From: Prevotellaceae bacterium UBA4301
GTDB lineage: Bacteria; Bacteroidota; Bacteroidia; Bacteroidales; Bacteroidaceae
DNA: 28,299 nt
Direction: 5' to 3'
Assembly (NCBI GenBank): GCA_002395775.1
Contig: DGUV01000063.1
Coordinates: 1 to 28,299, forward strand
Numbering within the stretch: position 1 is the stretch's first letter; every line of letters begins with the position of its first letter. Below, one piece after another: positions 7,207 through 14,596 of this stretch. Below the pieces are notes generated by a model that was not told the DNA's origin, ran no database searches, and saw nothing but the letters and a program-made list of their open reading frames with translations. The translations under genes and the position numbers were made by a program.

Positions 7207-7472
7207 CTGTCAAGTCTCTCCCTCAAATACTCTGAACGCGCAGCATCACCATTGATGTCATCAGGCTGAGACTGCGAAGGCTTCGCAAACCCTACCATGC
7301 GCTGAAGATCAGCCGAAAGTTCATCCATTTTCTTCATTCTGTATTTCTGTTTCTTGGCTGGAACAAACTTTCTGATGAGTGACGTCACCCACTCATCCAC
7401 CGTCAGATTACGTGCTTGAGCATAGTCTAACGCTTTATTATAAACTGACGCATTAATACTTATTGTAGCCAT
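7203..7472 (-). CDS. Ribbon-helix-helix antitoxin of the PIN toxin
   Basis: The product is 89 aa from the ATG at 7472; the frame stays open upstream to 7556, but the promoter at 7495-7525 argues for 7472. The N-terminal ATISINASVYNKAL plus the helices ARNLTVDEWVTSLIRKF resemble a MetJ/Arc ribbon-helix-helix DNA-binding fold. The charged C-terminal half (residues 45-89) would wrap and inhibit the toxin. Such antitoxins bind DNA as dimers and repress their own operon. The stop overlaps the toxin start by four bases (ATGA). No exact family is assigned. Confidence 0.82.
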   Translation of the reverse strand: MATISINASVYNKALDYAQARNLTVDEWVTSLIRKFVPAKKQKYRMKKMDELSADLQRMVGFAKPSQSQPDDINGDAARSEYLRERLDR

Positions 7473-7494
7473 GATCCTGCGTTTATCATCGCTG

Positions 7495-7525
7495 CAAATA
7501 TACAAAGATATTCCCGACCCTCCAA
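7495..7525 (-). promoter_or_regulatory. Promoter of the toxin-antitoxin operon
   Basis: On the minus strand, TTG (7525-7523), 20 bases, then TATATTTG (7502-7495). A second -7-like box TATCTTTG (7510-7503) lies directly upstream, giving two tandem copies. Transcription would start near 7489, about 17 bases before the antitoxin ATG. The tandem boxes could be part of an autorepression site. Confidence 0.7.
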
Positions 7526-7564
7526 ATCTTTCCACAAAAATCAGTTGGCTGACCAAGGGAAAGA

Positions 7565-7770
7565 TTGTTATACAAAAGAGGGGGACTGATTATTGTCCAA
7601 TCGGGGTTTTCATGGTTTTCTTTGGCGGAGGCTATGGGCACGAAGTGCGGCAGGGGGGTGGCGGCTACGGCGCGTGAACTGGTTCACGAAGGCGCAGACG
7701 ACGACCACGGCCATTCGCTTCCCAAGCGAAAAAGTCTCCGCCAAAAGGTTTTTCAGGTTTTTGTTATACA
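7565..7770. mobile_element. Hairpin-rich MITE-like element between the antitoxin and BspA-like genes
   Basis: A 10-bp direct repeat TTGTTATACA flanks the region (7565-7574 and 7761-7770). Inside lies an inverted repeat TTTGGCGGAG (7621-7630) / CTCCGCCAAA (7736-7745). Enclosed are three hairpins: GCAC-GAA-GTGC (7638-7648), the near-perfect palindrome CGTGAAC/GTTCACG (7673-7688), and TTCGCTT-CCC-AAGCGAA (7714-7730). No convincing coding frame was seen. Direct repeats around inverted repeats suggest a non-autonomous mobile element or a structured RNA. The core TTTGGCGGAG occurs again at 10774-10783. Neither interpretation is proven. Confidence 0.45.
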
Positions 7771-7832
7771 GAAAGCGCCCGCAACCTCATCAGGCCGCGG
7801 ACACTCTCATTATTCAAACAGGGCGAAGCCCG

Positions 7833-7860
7833 ATTAACCGTTAACCGTTAAACATTAACC
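7833..7860. repeat. Heptad microsatellite (RTTAACC), 4 units
   Basis: Units ATTAACC, GTTAACC, GTTAAAC and ATTAACC start at 7833, 7840, 7847 and 7854 with a strict 7-bp period. They lie just beyond the stop codon of the BspA-like gene, and a small GGGC-GAA-GCCC hairpin (7821-7831) lies beside them. Confidence 0.85.
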
Positions 7861-7864
7861 CTTA

Positions 7865-10393
7865 TTATTCCTTACCCAGGATTTTGTTAACGAGCGTCGT
7901 CACGTCGGCAATACTGATTGATCCGTCGCGGTTCACGTCGAAGCGCTCGGTTTCATCAGCTTCAACGATTTCCTTGAAGTAGGTTTCCAGCCAACCAGCA
8001 TCGATGTAAGCCTGTTTTTTGCCTGCGGGAACTACCAGTGTACACTGCTTGGGATAGTCGATGGTTTCAGTTCCGAATTGCTCCGGCTGGACTGTTACGG
8101 GAGTTTTCCATTTCAACTCTAAGCGCTGCAGATACTCAGTGGAATGACCATACGTCTGGTTAGTGCACATAAACGCCTGACGGCCGATTGCATTTACACT
8201 CTCAGGAACCACCAGTGAGGGGATGCCCCTATAGCGGAAAGCGTAATCACCGATGGCTGTGATGGTTTCTGGGATAATGGTCGTTCGGCAGCCCTCCTTG
8301 AGAGTGTTTGAAGCGGTCTCTATGATGGCACTACAGTTGTTGCGCGAGTCATAAACCGTGTTGTTCTGGTCAACGACGATGGAGGTCAAGTCCTTGCACT
8401 TTGCAAAAAGGATTTTTCCGAGTGATGTTACTCCTGCAGGGATGTAGATTCCACGCAATCCGCTTTCATTGAATGCGAAGTTGCCAATGGTGGTCAGGCT
8501 TTGTGGCAGAGTGATTGATATTAGTTTCTCACAATTGTTAAAAGCATATTGCCCTATCGATGTGATACCTTCATGCAGAGAAACATTCTTAAGCAACTTG
8601 CAGCCAGAAAATGCCGATTGTCCAATGCTGGTTATCGTGGTTGGTAGCGTCACGCTTGCCAGTTTGGTACATAGATAGAACACATTGTCCTCCAAAGTCG
8701 TCAGTCCTATGAAGTACTGCAACTCGTTGAACGAAGTAATGTTTGCATTGTTCTTGAATACCTCGCCTAGGGATTTCACAGCAGCCGCCTCTGCTTCACT
8801 CAGTTCACCATCGCTGTTGGTGTCCCAGTTGGCGAGGCAGATGGTTTTCACTGCTGAATCGGCAAAGCCGATGAGACCGGCAGGCATAACCGTAAGATTC
8901 TTCCATCCAGTAGCACTACGATATTTCCCAACGGCCTCGCGCGGCACGGTCACGACAAGGTTGTCTGGGCAGTCTATAATTGATGTTTGTGTTGCTGTCG
9001 GAACGTTATAGCCCTTACATTCGATGGAGACAAGTTGCGAGCAACGAACGAAAGAGGTTTGAGCCAGACTCGTTACGGATGCAGGTATCGTGACCTTCTT
9101 TATAGGAATATTATTAAATGCAAGTCTAGCAATAGCTTGAACACCCTCGGGAATATGGGAATACTGACAGCCTGACACCAACGTGTTGGTTGCAGTCTCT
9201 ATGATGGCATTGCAACCTTCGCGCGAGTCATACTTCGTGTTTTCCTTGTCCACTGCTAAATATTCGAGGCTAGTGCAACCAGAAAAGACGCTAGGTCCGA
9301 TGGATGTCACTGTCTTCGGAATTATGACACTAGTCAGAGCGCTGCAAGACGAGAATGCCCCAACGCCTATCGTCTCCAGTCCGTTGGGAAGCGCATTGGA
9401 CTTTAAGGCATAACAGTTCATGAATGCACTGCCGCCAATCTCAGTCAGGTTTAGTGGGAAATTGATGGTTTCTAACAATGTGCAATTATAAAATGCCTTT
9501 TCCTGAATGGTGGCGATGCTTTCGGGGAGCGTGACGGATGCCAGGTTCGTACAACCGTTGAAAGCATTTTGCGGTATTACGGTCAGGCCTGTGAAGTATT
9601 GCAACTCGTTAAATGATGTTATGTTCGTATTTCCCTTAAACACGTCACCCAGACTGGTTACGGCTGCAGCCTCGGGTATCGACAATTCGCCATCACCATT
9701 GGCGTCCCAACCCGCATTCACACAGATGGTCTTCACGTTACTGTCGGCAAAGTCAATGATTTCCAGTTCCTCGCCCTCAATGTAGGGCAACACTGCCTTG
9801 AAGTCGCTCCACACACTGACATTGTTGTGCAGTAGGTCGCACTCCGCCTGTGTCTTCCCTTTCAGGTGAACGGTAATAACGTTTGTTGCCAGCCAGAAAT
9901 AATCACTGTAATTACCCGAAAACGTGGGAGTCGTACCTTTGAAATAAATGTGTTCCGGTATGGGACCAAACATCCCATTGATGGTTTCCATTAGGGTAGA
10001 TACATTACTGCCTCCCAAGGGGGCTTGCTTCAAATATTGAAAAGAGAAAACCACTGACCCTTCGAAAGTAATACTCTTAATAGTACCAGCACCACTAATC
10101 CGCATGGTTTTCACATAATATGAATGCCCACCATTCCCGACGGAAACAGGCACAACGATTCTCGTTTTCGAGCCTACCCCCGTCAACACTGCAAACGGTT
10201 CATAACCATACAAATCATATTGCCAGCTTGTGCTGCCATTGTCCCAAGTGTTTTTAATAGCATACAAGTCGTATGTGAGTCCATTGATTTCGAACGACCC
10301 TTCTTTCTGATAGCCAAACCAGCTAGCCCAGGCACTCTGTGCACTCATCATGATGAGGCCGAGCATCAATAAAAGTCTTTTCATCTGTTTCAT
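7865..10393 (-). CDS. BspA-like leucine-rich repeat surface protein with EF-hand-like modules and dockerin-like C-terminus
   Basis: The product is 842 aa, with an alternative start at 10384 (three residues shorter). A signal peptide (MKRLLLMLGLIMMSAQSAWA) shows export. Residues about 280-450 and 575-745 contain BspA/LRR_5 repeats (AFNGCTNLASVTLP, AFSSCSALTSVIIP, AFSGCKLLKNVSL). Two EF-hand-like segments, DANGDGELS (230-238) and DTNSDGELS (524-532), each open a duplicated block: residues about 215-430 and 510-725 are clear copies. The C-terminus has a dockerin-like calcium motif, DVNRDGSISIADVTTLVNKIL (819-839). Such proteins act at the cell surface in adhesion or protein interaction; the ligand is unknown. 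GC content is lower than in neighbouring genes. It has a proximal promoter at 10436-10464 and a possible second one at 10595-10625. Confidence 0.9.
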   Translation of the reverse strand: MKQMKRLLLMLGLIMMSAQSAWASWFGYQKEGSFEINGLTYDLYAIKNTWDNGSTSWQYDLYGYEPFAVLTGVGSKTRIVVPVSVGNGGHSYYVKTMRISGAGTIKSITFEGSVVFSFQYLKQAPLGGSNVSTLMETINGMFGPIPEHIYFKGTTPTFSGNYSDYFWLATNVITVHLKGKTQAECDLLHNNVSVWSDFKAVLPYIEGEELEIIDFADSNVKTICVNAGWDANGDGELSIPEAAAVTSLGDVFKGNTNITSFNELQYFTGLTVIPQNAFNGCTNLASVTLPESIATIQEKAFYNCTLLETINFPLNLTEIGGSAFMNCYALKSNALPNGLETIGVGAFSSCSALTSVIIPKTVTSIGPSVFSGCTSLEYLAVDKENTKYDSREGCNAIIETATNTLVSGCQYSHIPEGVQAIARLAFNNIPIKKVTIPASVTSLAQTSFVRCSQLVSIECKGYNVPTATQTSIIDCPDNLVVTVPREAVGKYRSATGWKNLTVMPAGLIGFADSAVKTICLANWDTNSDGELSEAEAAAVKSLGEVFKNNANITSFNELQYFIGLTTLEDNVFYLCTKLASVTLPTTITSIGQSAFSGCKLLKNVSLHEGITSIGQYAFNNCEKLISITLPQSLTTIGNFAFNESGLRGIYIPAGVTSLGKILFAKCKDLTSIVVDQNNTVYDSRNNCSAIIETASNTLKEGCRTTIIPETITAIGDYAFRYRGIPSLVVPESVNAIGRQAFMCTNQTYGHSTEYLQRLELKWKTPVTVQPEQFGTETIDYPKQCTLVVPAGKKQAYIDAGWLETYFKEIVEADETERFDVNRDGSISIADVTTLVNKILGKE

Positions 10394-10435
10394 ATTTTCA
10401 ATGGTTATTGGTTAATATTTTTAATCTATCTGGTG

Positions 10436-10464
10436 CAAATTTAATCAATTTTTCACAATAACAA
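10436..10464 (-). promoter_or_regulatory. Proximal promoter of the BspA-like gene (weaker spacing)
   Basis: On the minus strand a TAAATTTG -7 box (10443-10436) is preceded by TTG (10464-10462) at an 18-base spacing, shorter than the 20 seen elsewhere in the window. The leader to the ATG at 10393 would be about 37 bases. Confidence 0.5.
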
Positions 10465-10522
10465 GTATTTTTATGTTATTTTTTCGCTATCTCTTTGAAT
10501 ATCTCTTCTTTACGAATGAATC

Positions 10523-10578
10523 CTTGTTCGCCTCGCTTCGTATACTTGTTTGTGGTCCTTCGAATACTTGTTCGTGCG
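10523..10578. repeat. 22-bp-phased array with CTTGTT core (3 units)
   Basis: CTTGTT recurs at 10523, 10545 and 10567, exactly 22 bp apart. The wider units share TTCG-N-ATA before the core (TTCGTATACTTGTTTG and TTCGAATACTTGTTCG). It lies between two candidate promoters for the BspA-like gene, so on a transcript from the upstream promoter it would be in the leader. Confidence 0.6.
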
Positions 10579-10594
10579 GTGAACTTTCACTATA

Positions 10595-10625
10595 CAAAGA
10601 TAGTAATAATTTGTGAGATAGCCAA
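10595..10625 (-). promoter_or_regulatory. Upstream promoter pointing to the BspA-like gene
   Basis: On the minus strand, TTG (10625-10623), exactly 20 bases, then TATCTTTG (10602-10595). Transcription would start near 10589. The only gene downstream on that strand is the BspA-like gene, so its leader would be about 200 bases and would carry the CTTGTT array. A small non-coding transcript is an alternative. Confidence 0.55.
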
Positions 10626-10741
10626 TTTTTGGGTCCTTGTGGGGGCTTCCGAGCGAAAGATTTTTGAAAAGAGGCGCGCAATACACTGATAATCAATTGT
10701 TTAAATATTCATATTGATATTAGTGTTGATTCCATTTTTTG

Positions 10742-10771
10742 ATACAGTATACAGTTATACAGTATACAGTT
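10742..10771. repeat. Tandem ATACAGT repeat
   Basis: ATACAGT occurs four times (10742, 10749, 10757, 10764) as two copies of a 15-base unit (10742-10756 and 10757-10771). The decamer TTTGGCGGAG at 10774-10783, shared with the element at 7565-7770, follows immediately. Confidence 0.8.
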
Positions 10772-10810
10772 TATTTGGCGGAGCATAATGAGGGGGGTAA
10801 ATTTATAATC

Positions 10811-10947
10811 ATTGGCCAATCATCACAGAATCAGCGGCCAATCATCGGAAAATCACTTACCAATGTTCGAAAAATCACTTACCAATGTTCGACGATTTAC
10901 TTACCAATGATGAGCTGATGATTGGTAAGTAAATTTACGATGATTGG
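10811..10947. repeat. 22-bp-phased CCAAT/ATTGG array upstream of the GH43 operon
   Basis: CCAAT occurs at 10816, 10838, 10860, 10882 and 10904, each exactly 22 bp apart. Its complement ATTGG occurs at 10811, 10921 and 10943, also separated by multiples of 22. A second word, AATCA, is phased the same way at 10829, 10851 and 10873. The units are contiguous, with no spacers. The array ends 53 bases before the -33 box of the GH43 promoter. No coding frame or known regulator site was recognised in it. The rest of the 10394-11055 gap is AT-rich non-coding sequence. Confidence 0.8.
10895..10934. repeat. 14-bp perfect inverted repeat at the end of the CCAAT array
   Basis: ATTTACTTACCAAT (10895-10908) pairs perfectly with ATTGGTAAGTAAAT (10921-10934) across a 12-base loop. 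It is where the array switches from CCAAT to ATTGG orientation. There is no T tract, so it is not a typical terminator. Confidence 0.8.
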
Positions 10948-10999
10948 GAACCCTTTGCGACATAGTCTCCGATGGAAACGATAAAAGATTACCATGACA

Positions 11000-11031
11000 T
11001 TGCGAATTATGAATTTTATTAAGTATCTTTG
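11000..11031 (+). promoter_or_regulatory. Promoter of the GH43 operon
   Basis: TTG (11000-11002), a 21-base spacer and TATCTTTG (11024-11031). The start site would be near 11037, about 19 bases before the ATG at 11056. Confidence 0.65.
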
Positions 11032-11055
11032 CCGTGTGTTTCACATTTCAATCCT

Positions 11056-13095
11056 ATGAAAAACCTACTAACGGCATTACTGCTCACGTGGCTGTTGCCT
11101 GCGGCAGCACAGAACCCCATCATCCGCAATCAGTTTACAGCCGACCCTACGGCAAGAGTCTTCAACGGGAAGGTCTATCTCTACCCCTCCCATGACATCC
11201 ATGCCCCGGAAGGGCAACGTCAGGATTGGTTCTGCATGGCCGACTATCATGTCTTCTCCTCCGACAACCTCACCGACTGGACCGACCACGGCGTCATCAT
11301 CTCGCAGGAGACAGTGCCCTGGGGCAATCCCGCGGGCTACTCCATGTGGGCTCCCGACTGCGTTTACAAGCATGGGACCTACTACTTCTACTTCCCCAAT
11401 GCTCCAAAGAGCGGACGAGGCTTTGCCGTCGGCGTGGCCACTGCCAAACAGCCCGAAGGGCCATTCACGTGTGAACCCGAACCCATCAAGGGCGTATCGG
11501 GCATCGACCCCTGCGTGCTTATCGACGACGACGGACAAGCCTACATCTACTGGTCGGGCATGGGCATTCGCGGCGCAAGACTGAAGGACAACATGAAGGA
11601 AATCATGGACGAAGACTTCACTGAGATGCAGATGCGAAGGCCTAATAATCCTAATGCCAATAACGCCAACGTCCCCAATGGTCCCATCCGCGTTGCCGGT
11701 AAGACTATGGAAGGTTTGCCCGAGGGCTTCAAGGAAGGTCCATACGCCTTCAAGCGTGAAGGCCATTACTACCTCACCTTCCCCTGGGTGCGTAAGGAAA
11801 ATGGTACGGAGACGCTGGCCTATGCTATGTCGGACAATCCTCTTGGTCCTTGGGACTTCAAGGGCATCATCATGGCTGAGCATAGCAACGGTTGCTGGAC
11901 CAACCACCACAGCATTGTGGAATACAAAGGCGAGTGGTTGCTGTTCTATCATCGCAACTACTATTCCCCATCAATGGACAAGCGTCGTTCGGCCTGCATC
12001 GAGAAGGTGCAGTTCAATGCCGACGGCACCATTCAGGAGGTGTTCCCCACCCTGCGCGGCGTAGGAATCAATCAGGCTTCCGAGCAGATTCAGATAGACC
12101 GTTACAGCGAGGCAGGTAATGGCGTCACTGCCGAATATCTGGATACGGCCAATTGCTTCCGTGGCTGGTTCGTCAACCTTCCGGCCAAAGGCAGTTGGGT
12201 GAGATACGACGGTGTGGATTTCAGTGCTACCTCCAATGCCTATCTCGTCGTTCGCGCCAAAGCCAACACCAACACCTCTTTTTGCATTCGCGAGGGTAAG
12301 CCCACAGGAAAGGTTTTGGCCAAGGTGCCCCTCACGGTCGCTGGCGAGAACGGTCCTTTCCGTCGTAATCTGATAGGCCAATGGCTCACCCTGACCGCAC
12401 CGCTTGAGTATGTGCCCAAAGGCGTAACCGACCTCTTCATCACCTGTGAGGGCGAGGCTGCCGGCATCGACTGGGTGCAGTTCAAGAACCGTCCGGAATA
12501 CTTCACGTCCGTCACCACACCGACAGCAAAGCCCGATGAGGACGGTTTCATACGCCGATGGATGCTGCTCGAGCCCATCGACAAGCCGAATCGTTCCAAC
12601 ACGGTCTTCACGGACACTTACCTGCGCGAACATTTCCATCAGACTTACTTCAAGGACCAGTTCACCATCGTGCCCAAGGACGGGCAGAAAGTGAAGGCAG
12701 GCAAGCAGGCGCTCAAGTGGCACGCCGTCGATAGCAAGAACTACAATGTCAAACTCTTCCGCTTTGCTGACATGCTCGACAAGGCCCTCTATGGTGTGCT
12801 CTTCTGGGCCGTCACCGTCATCGACTGCCCTGAGGACATTCCCAATGTTCGTCTGTCCGTCGGTTCCAACTCAGCCTCCATGTGGTGGCTCAATGGCGAG
12901 GAAGTCCTCCTGCTTTCGGGAGACCGCCGCATGGTGCGCGACGATGCCATGTCGCCCCGACTCACCCTAAAGAAGGGGCGCAACGTCCTGCGCGGAGCCG
13001 TCATCAACGGTCCTGGCATGAGCGACTTCTGCGTCCGTTTCCTCGACGAGAAAGGTCAGCCCGTTACAAACTATACCATCAATCTCAACAAATAA
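11056..13095 (+). CDS. Secreted GH43 glycoside hydrolase with CBM6 and a C-terminal accessory domain
   Basis: The product is 679 aa from the ATG at 11056; a TTG at 11029 also keeps the frame but overlaps the promoter. A signal peptide (MKNLLTALLLTWLLPAAAQ) is followed by a GH43 five-bladed propeller (about 22-335). The catalytic set is visible: Asp30 (TADPTARV), Asp151 (SGIDPCVLIDDDG) and Glu227 (GFKEGPYAF). A CBM6-type beta-sandwich spans about 345-478 and ends in the usual DWVQF. Residues about 495-679 form an extra domain with MWWLNGEEV and KKGRNVLRG, like jelly-roll accessory domains; I cannot name it. GH43/CBM6 enzymes typically act as beta-xylosidases or alpha-L-arabinofuranosidases on arabinoxylan, so the exact substrate is inferred. 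It is followed after 11 bases by a second GH43. Confidence 0.9.
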   Translation: MKNLLTALLLTWLLPAAAQNPIIRNQFTADPTARVFNGKVYLYPSHDIHAPEGQRQDWFCMADYHVFSSDNLTDWTDHGVIISQETVPWGNPAGYSMWAPDCVYKHGTYYFYFPNAPKSGRGFAVGVATAKQPEGPFTCEPEPIKGVSGIDPCVLIDDDGQAYIYWSGMGIRGARLKDNMKEIMDEDFTEMQMRRPNNPNANNANVPNGPIRVAGKTMEGLPEGFKEGPYAFKREGHYYLTFPWVRKENGTETLAYAMSDNPLGPWDFKGIIMAEHSNGCWTNHHSIVEYKGEWLLFYHRNYYSPSMDKRRSACIEKVQFNADGTIQEVFPTLRGVGINQASEQIQIDRYSEAGNGVTAEYLDTANCFRGWFVNLPAKGSWVRYDGVDFSATSNAYLVVRAKANTNTSFCIREGKPTGKVLAKVPLTVAGENGPFRRNLIGQWLTLTAPLEYVPKGVTDLFITCEGEAAGIDWVQFKNRPEYFTSVTTPTAKPDEDGFIRRWMLLEPIDKPNRSNTVFTDTYLREHFHQTYFKDQFTIVPKDGQKVKAGKQALKWHAVDSKNYNVKLFRFADMLDKALYGVLFWAVTVIDCPEDIPNVRLSVGSNSASMWWLNGEEVLLLSGDRRMVRDDAMSPRLTLKKGRNVLRGAVINGPGMSDFCVRFLDEKGQPVTNYTINLNK

Positions 13096-13106
13096 ACGCC
13101 ATCATC

Positions 13107-14573
13107 ATGAAAACCATACACGTCTCGGCCACGATTCTTTCGTTCATTCTACTTTCCTTCAGCAGCCGCGTGGAGGCTCAAGTCGGACAGCCCTACATCC
13201 ACGACCCCTCGACCCTGGCCCAGTGCGACGGCAAGTACTACACCTTCGGCACAGGAGGTGGAGACCTTATCTCTGAGGACGGCTGGAGCTGGCATAGTGG
13301 AGCTGAACGCCCAGGTGGCGGAGCTGCACCTGATGTACTGAAGATTGGCGACCGCTACCTTGTCATCTACGGAGCAACCGGAGGCGGACTGGGTGGTGGC
13401 CACAATGGTCGCATACTCACGATGTGGAACAAGACACTCGATCCCAAGTCACCCGACTTCAAGTTTACCGAAGCCATCGAGGTATGTTCTTCTGATGGTA
13501 TGGAGGACAACGATGCCATCGACCCGGGTCTCTTGCTCGACCCCACCACGGGACGCCTTTGGGTAAGCTATGGCACCTACTTCGGCACCATTCGCCTCAT
13601 CGAACTTGACCCCGCGACAGGCGAGCGCGTCAAGGGCAATAAGGAACAAGACATAGCCATCGACTGCGAGGCCAGCGACCTTATCTATCGCGACGGCTGG
13701 TACTATCTGCTGGGCACTCACGGCACCTGCTGCGATGGCGTGAACTCCACTTATAATATTGTGGTAGGTCGTGCACGCAGTGTCACGGGCCCCTATGTCG
13801 ATAATGTCGGACGCGAGATGCTGCAAGGCGGTGGCAAGATGGTCATAGCTGCTGGCGACCGCGTTTGTGGTCCGGGTCACTTTGGCCGAACGATTATTGA
13901 CGAAGGTGTTGAGGTGATGTCGTGCCACTATGAAGCCGACTTCGACCAAGGCGGACGCAGTGTGCTCGGCCTGCGTCCCCTGCTGTGGCGCAAGGGTTGG
14001 CCTGTGGCTGGCGACCGATTCCGTGGAGGCACGTTTGAGATAGAATCGGAGCGCCGTGGCTATGCACTTGAACTTGCCGTCGATTTCGTTCGCATGACCC
14101 AAGAGCGTCAAAGCTGGTTCAACCGCGAACAAATGCAGCAACCTGTCACCCCCGTGCCTAACCAAACCTTGCAGGACGTCATCGGCACATGGCCCCAAGG
14201 CGATATCCCTGCCCGCATTGGCGACTACATGTTCCGTCCCCATCAGCGTTGGACCATTGCCCCCGTCCCTGAGGCTGGCGGTTACCTTGGTGGCCCTTAC
14301 TTCAAGATTACCATCGAGGGCACCGACCGCGCACTTGCTGCCACGTCAGCACTTGAGGTCACCACGGTGCCCACCTTCACGGGTGCAGACGAACAATTGT
14401 GGCGCATCGAACAACTTATTGATGGCACCTTCCGCATCATGCCCAAGACCATCCCCGGACAAGAGGGACTGAACACGCGCTATGTGCTTTATTCGGCAGG
14501 AGACAGTACGCCCACCCTTGCCCCTTACGACTTCTCGTCCGACAATTCGAAGTGGAACTTTAGGAATCATTAA
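13107..14573 (+). CDS. Secreted GH43 arabinanase-type hydrolase with C-terminal ricin-like domain
   Basis: The product is 488 aa from the ATG at 13107. The frame is open from 12882, but that part overlaps the previous gene. A signal peptide (MKTIHVSATILSFILLSFSS) is present. GH43 residues are Asp33 (IHDPSTL), Asp139 (NDAIDPGLLLD) and Glu188 (DCEASDLIYRDGWYYL). GTHGTCCDGVNSTYNIVVGR and GPGHFG (His258) resemble endo-1,5-alpha-L-arabinanases. Residues about 375-488 resemble a beta-trefoil (EQLWRIEQL, SKWNFRNH). It would cut arabinan or arabinose side chains in the periplasm or at the surface. It lies in an operon with the upstream GH43 (11-base gap). No SusC/SusD pair is present in the window, so this is not a complete polysaccharide utilisation locus. 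Confidence 0.87.
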   Translation: MKTIHVSATILSFILLSFSSRVEAQVGQPYIHDPSTLAQCDGKYYTFGTGGGDLISEDGWSWHSGAERPGGGAAPDVLKIGDRYLVIYGATGGGLGGGHNGRILTMWNKTLDPKSPDFKFTEAIEVCSSDGMEDNDAIDPGLLLDPTTGRLWVSYGTYFGTIRLIELDPATGERVKGNKEQDIAIDCEASDLIYRDGWYYLLGTHGTCCDGVNSTYNIVVGRARSVTGPYVDNVGREMLQGGGKMVIAAGDRVCGPGHFGRTIIDEGVEVMSCHYEADFDQGGRSVLGLRPLLWRKGWPVAGDRFRGGTFEIESERRGYALELAVDFVRMTQERQSWFNREQMQQPVTPVPNQTLQDVIGTWPQGDIPARIGDYMFRPHQRWTIAPVPEAGGYLGGPYFKITIEGTDRALAATSALEVTTVPTFTGADEQLWRIEQLIDGTFRIMPKTIPGQEGLNTRYVLYSAGDSTPTLAPYDFSSDNSKWNFRNH

Positions 14574-14596
14574 TACCCTTAAGGAACAGGCCGGCA

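Noticed and set aside
7471..7844. Small open frames across the hairpin-rich region
   Set aside because: Several overlapping frames encode low-complexity Arg/Ser/Gly peptides over inverted repeats. There is no initiation context or homology.
10487..10696. 69- and 64-codon open frames on both strands upstream of the BspA-like gene
   Set aside because: They cover the candidate promoter and the 22-bp array, have no domain features, and both strands are open in AT-rich DNA.
10811..10947. CRISPR array
   Set aside because: The 22-bp units are contiguous and degenerate, with no constant repeat-plus-spacer design and no cas gene nearby.
11029..11055. TTG start for the first GH43
   Set aside because: The TTG is part of the -7 box TATCTTTG (11024-11031), and the ATG at 11056 begins the signal peptide.
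12882..13106. 75-codon upstream extension of the second GH43 gene
   Set aside because: It overlaps the end of the first GH43 in another frame. The ATG at 13107 is followed by a clean signal peptide.
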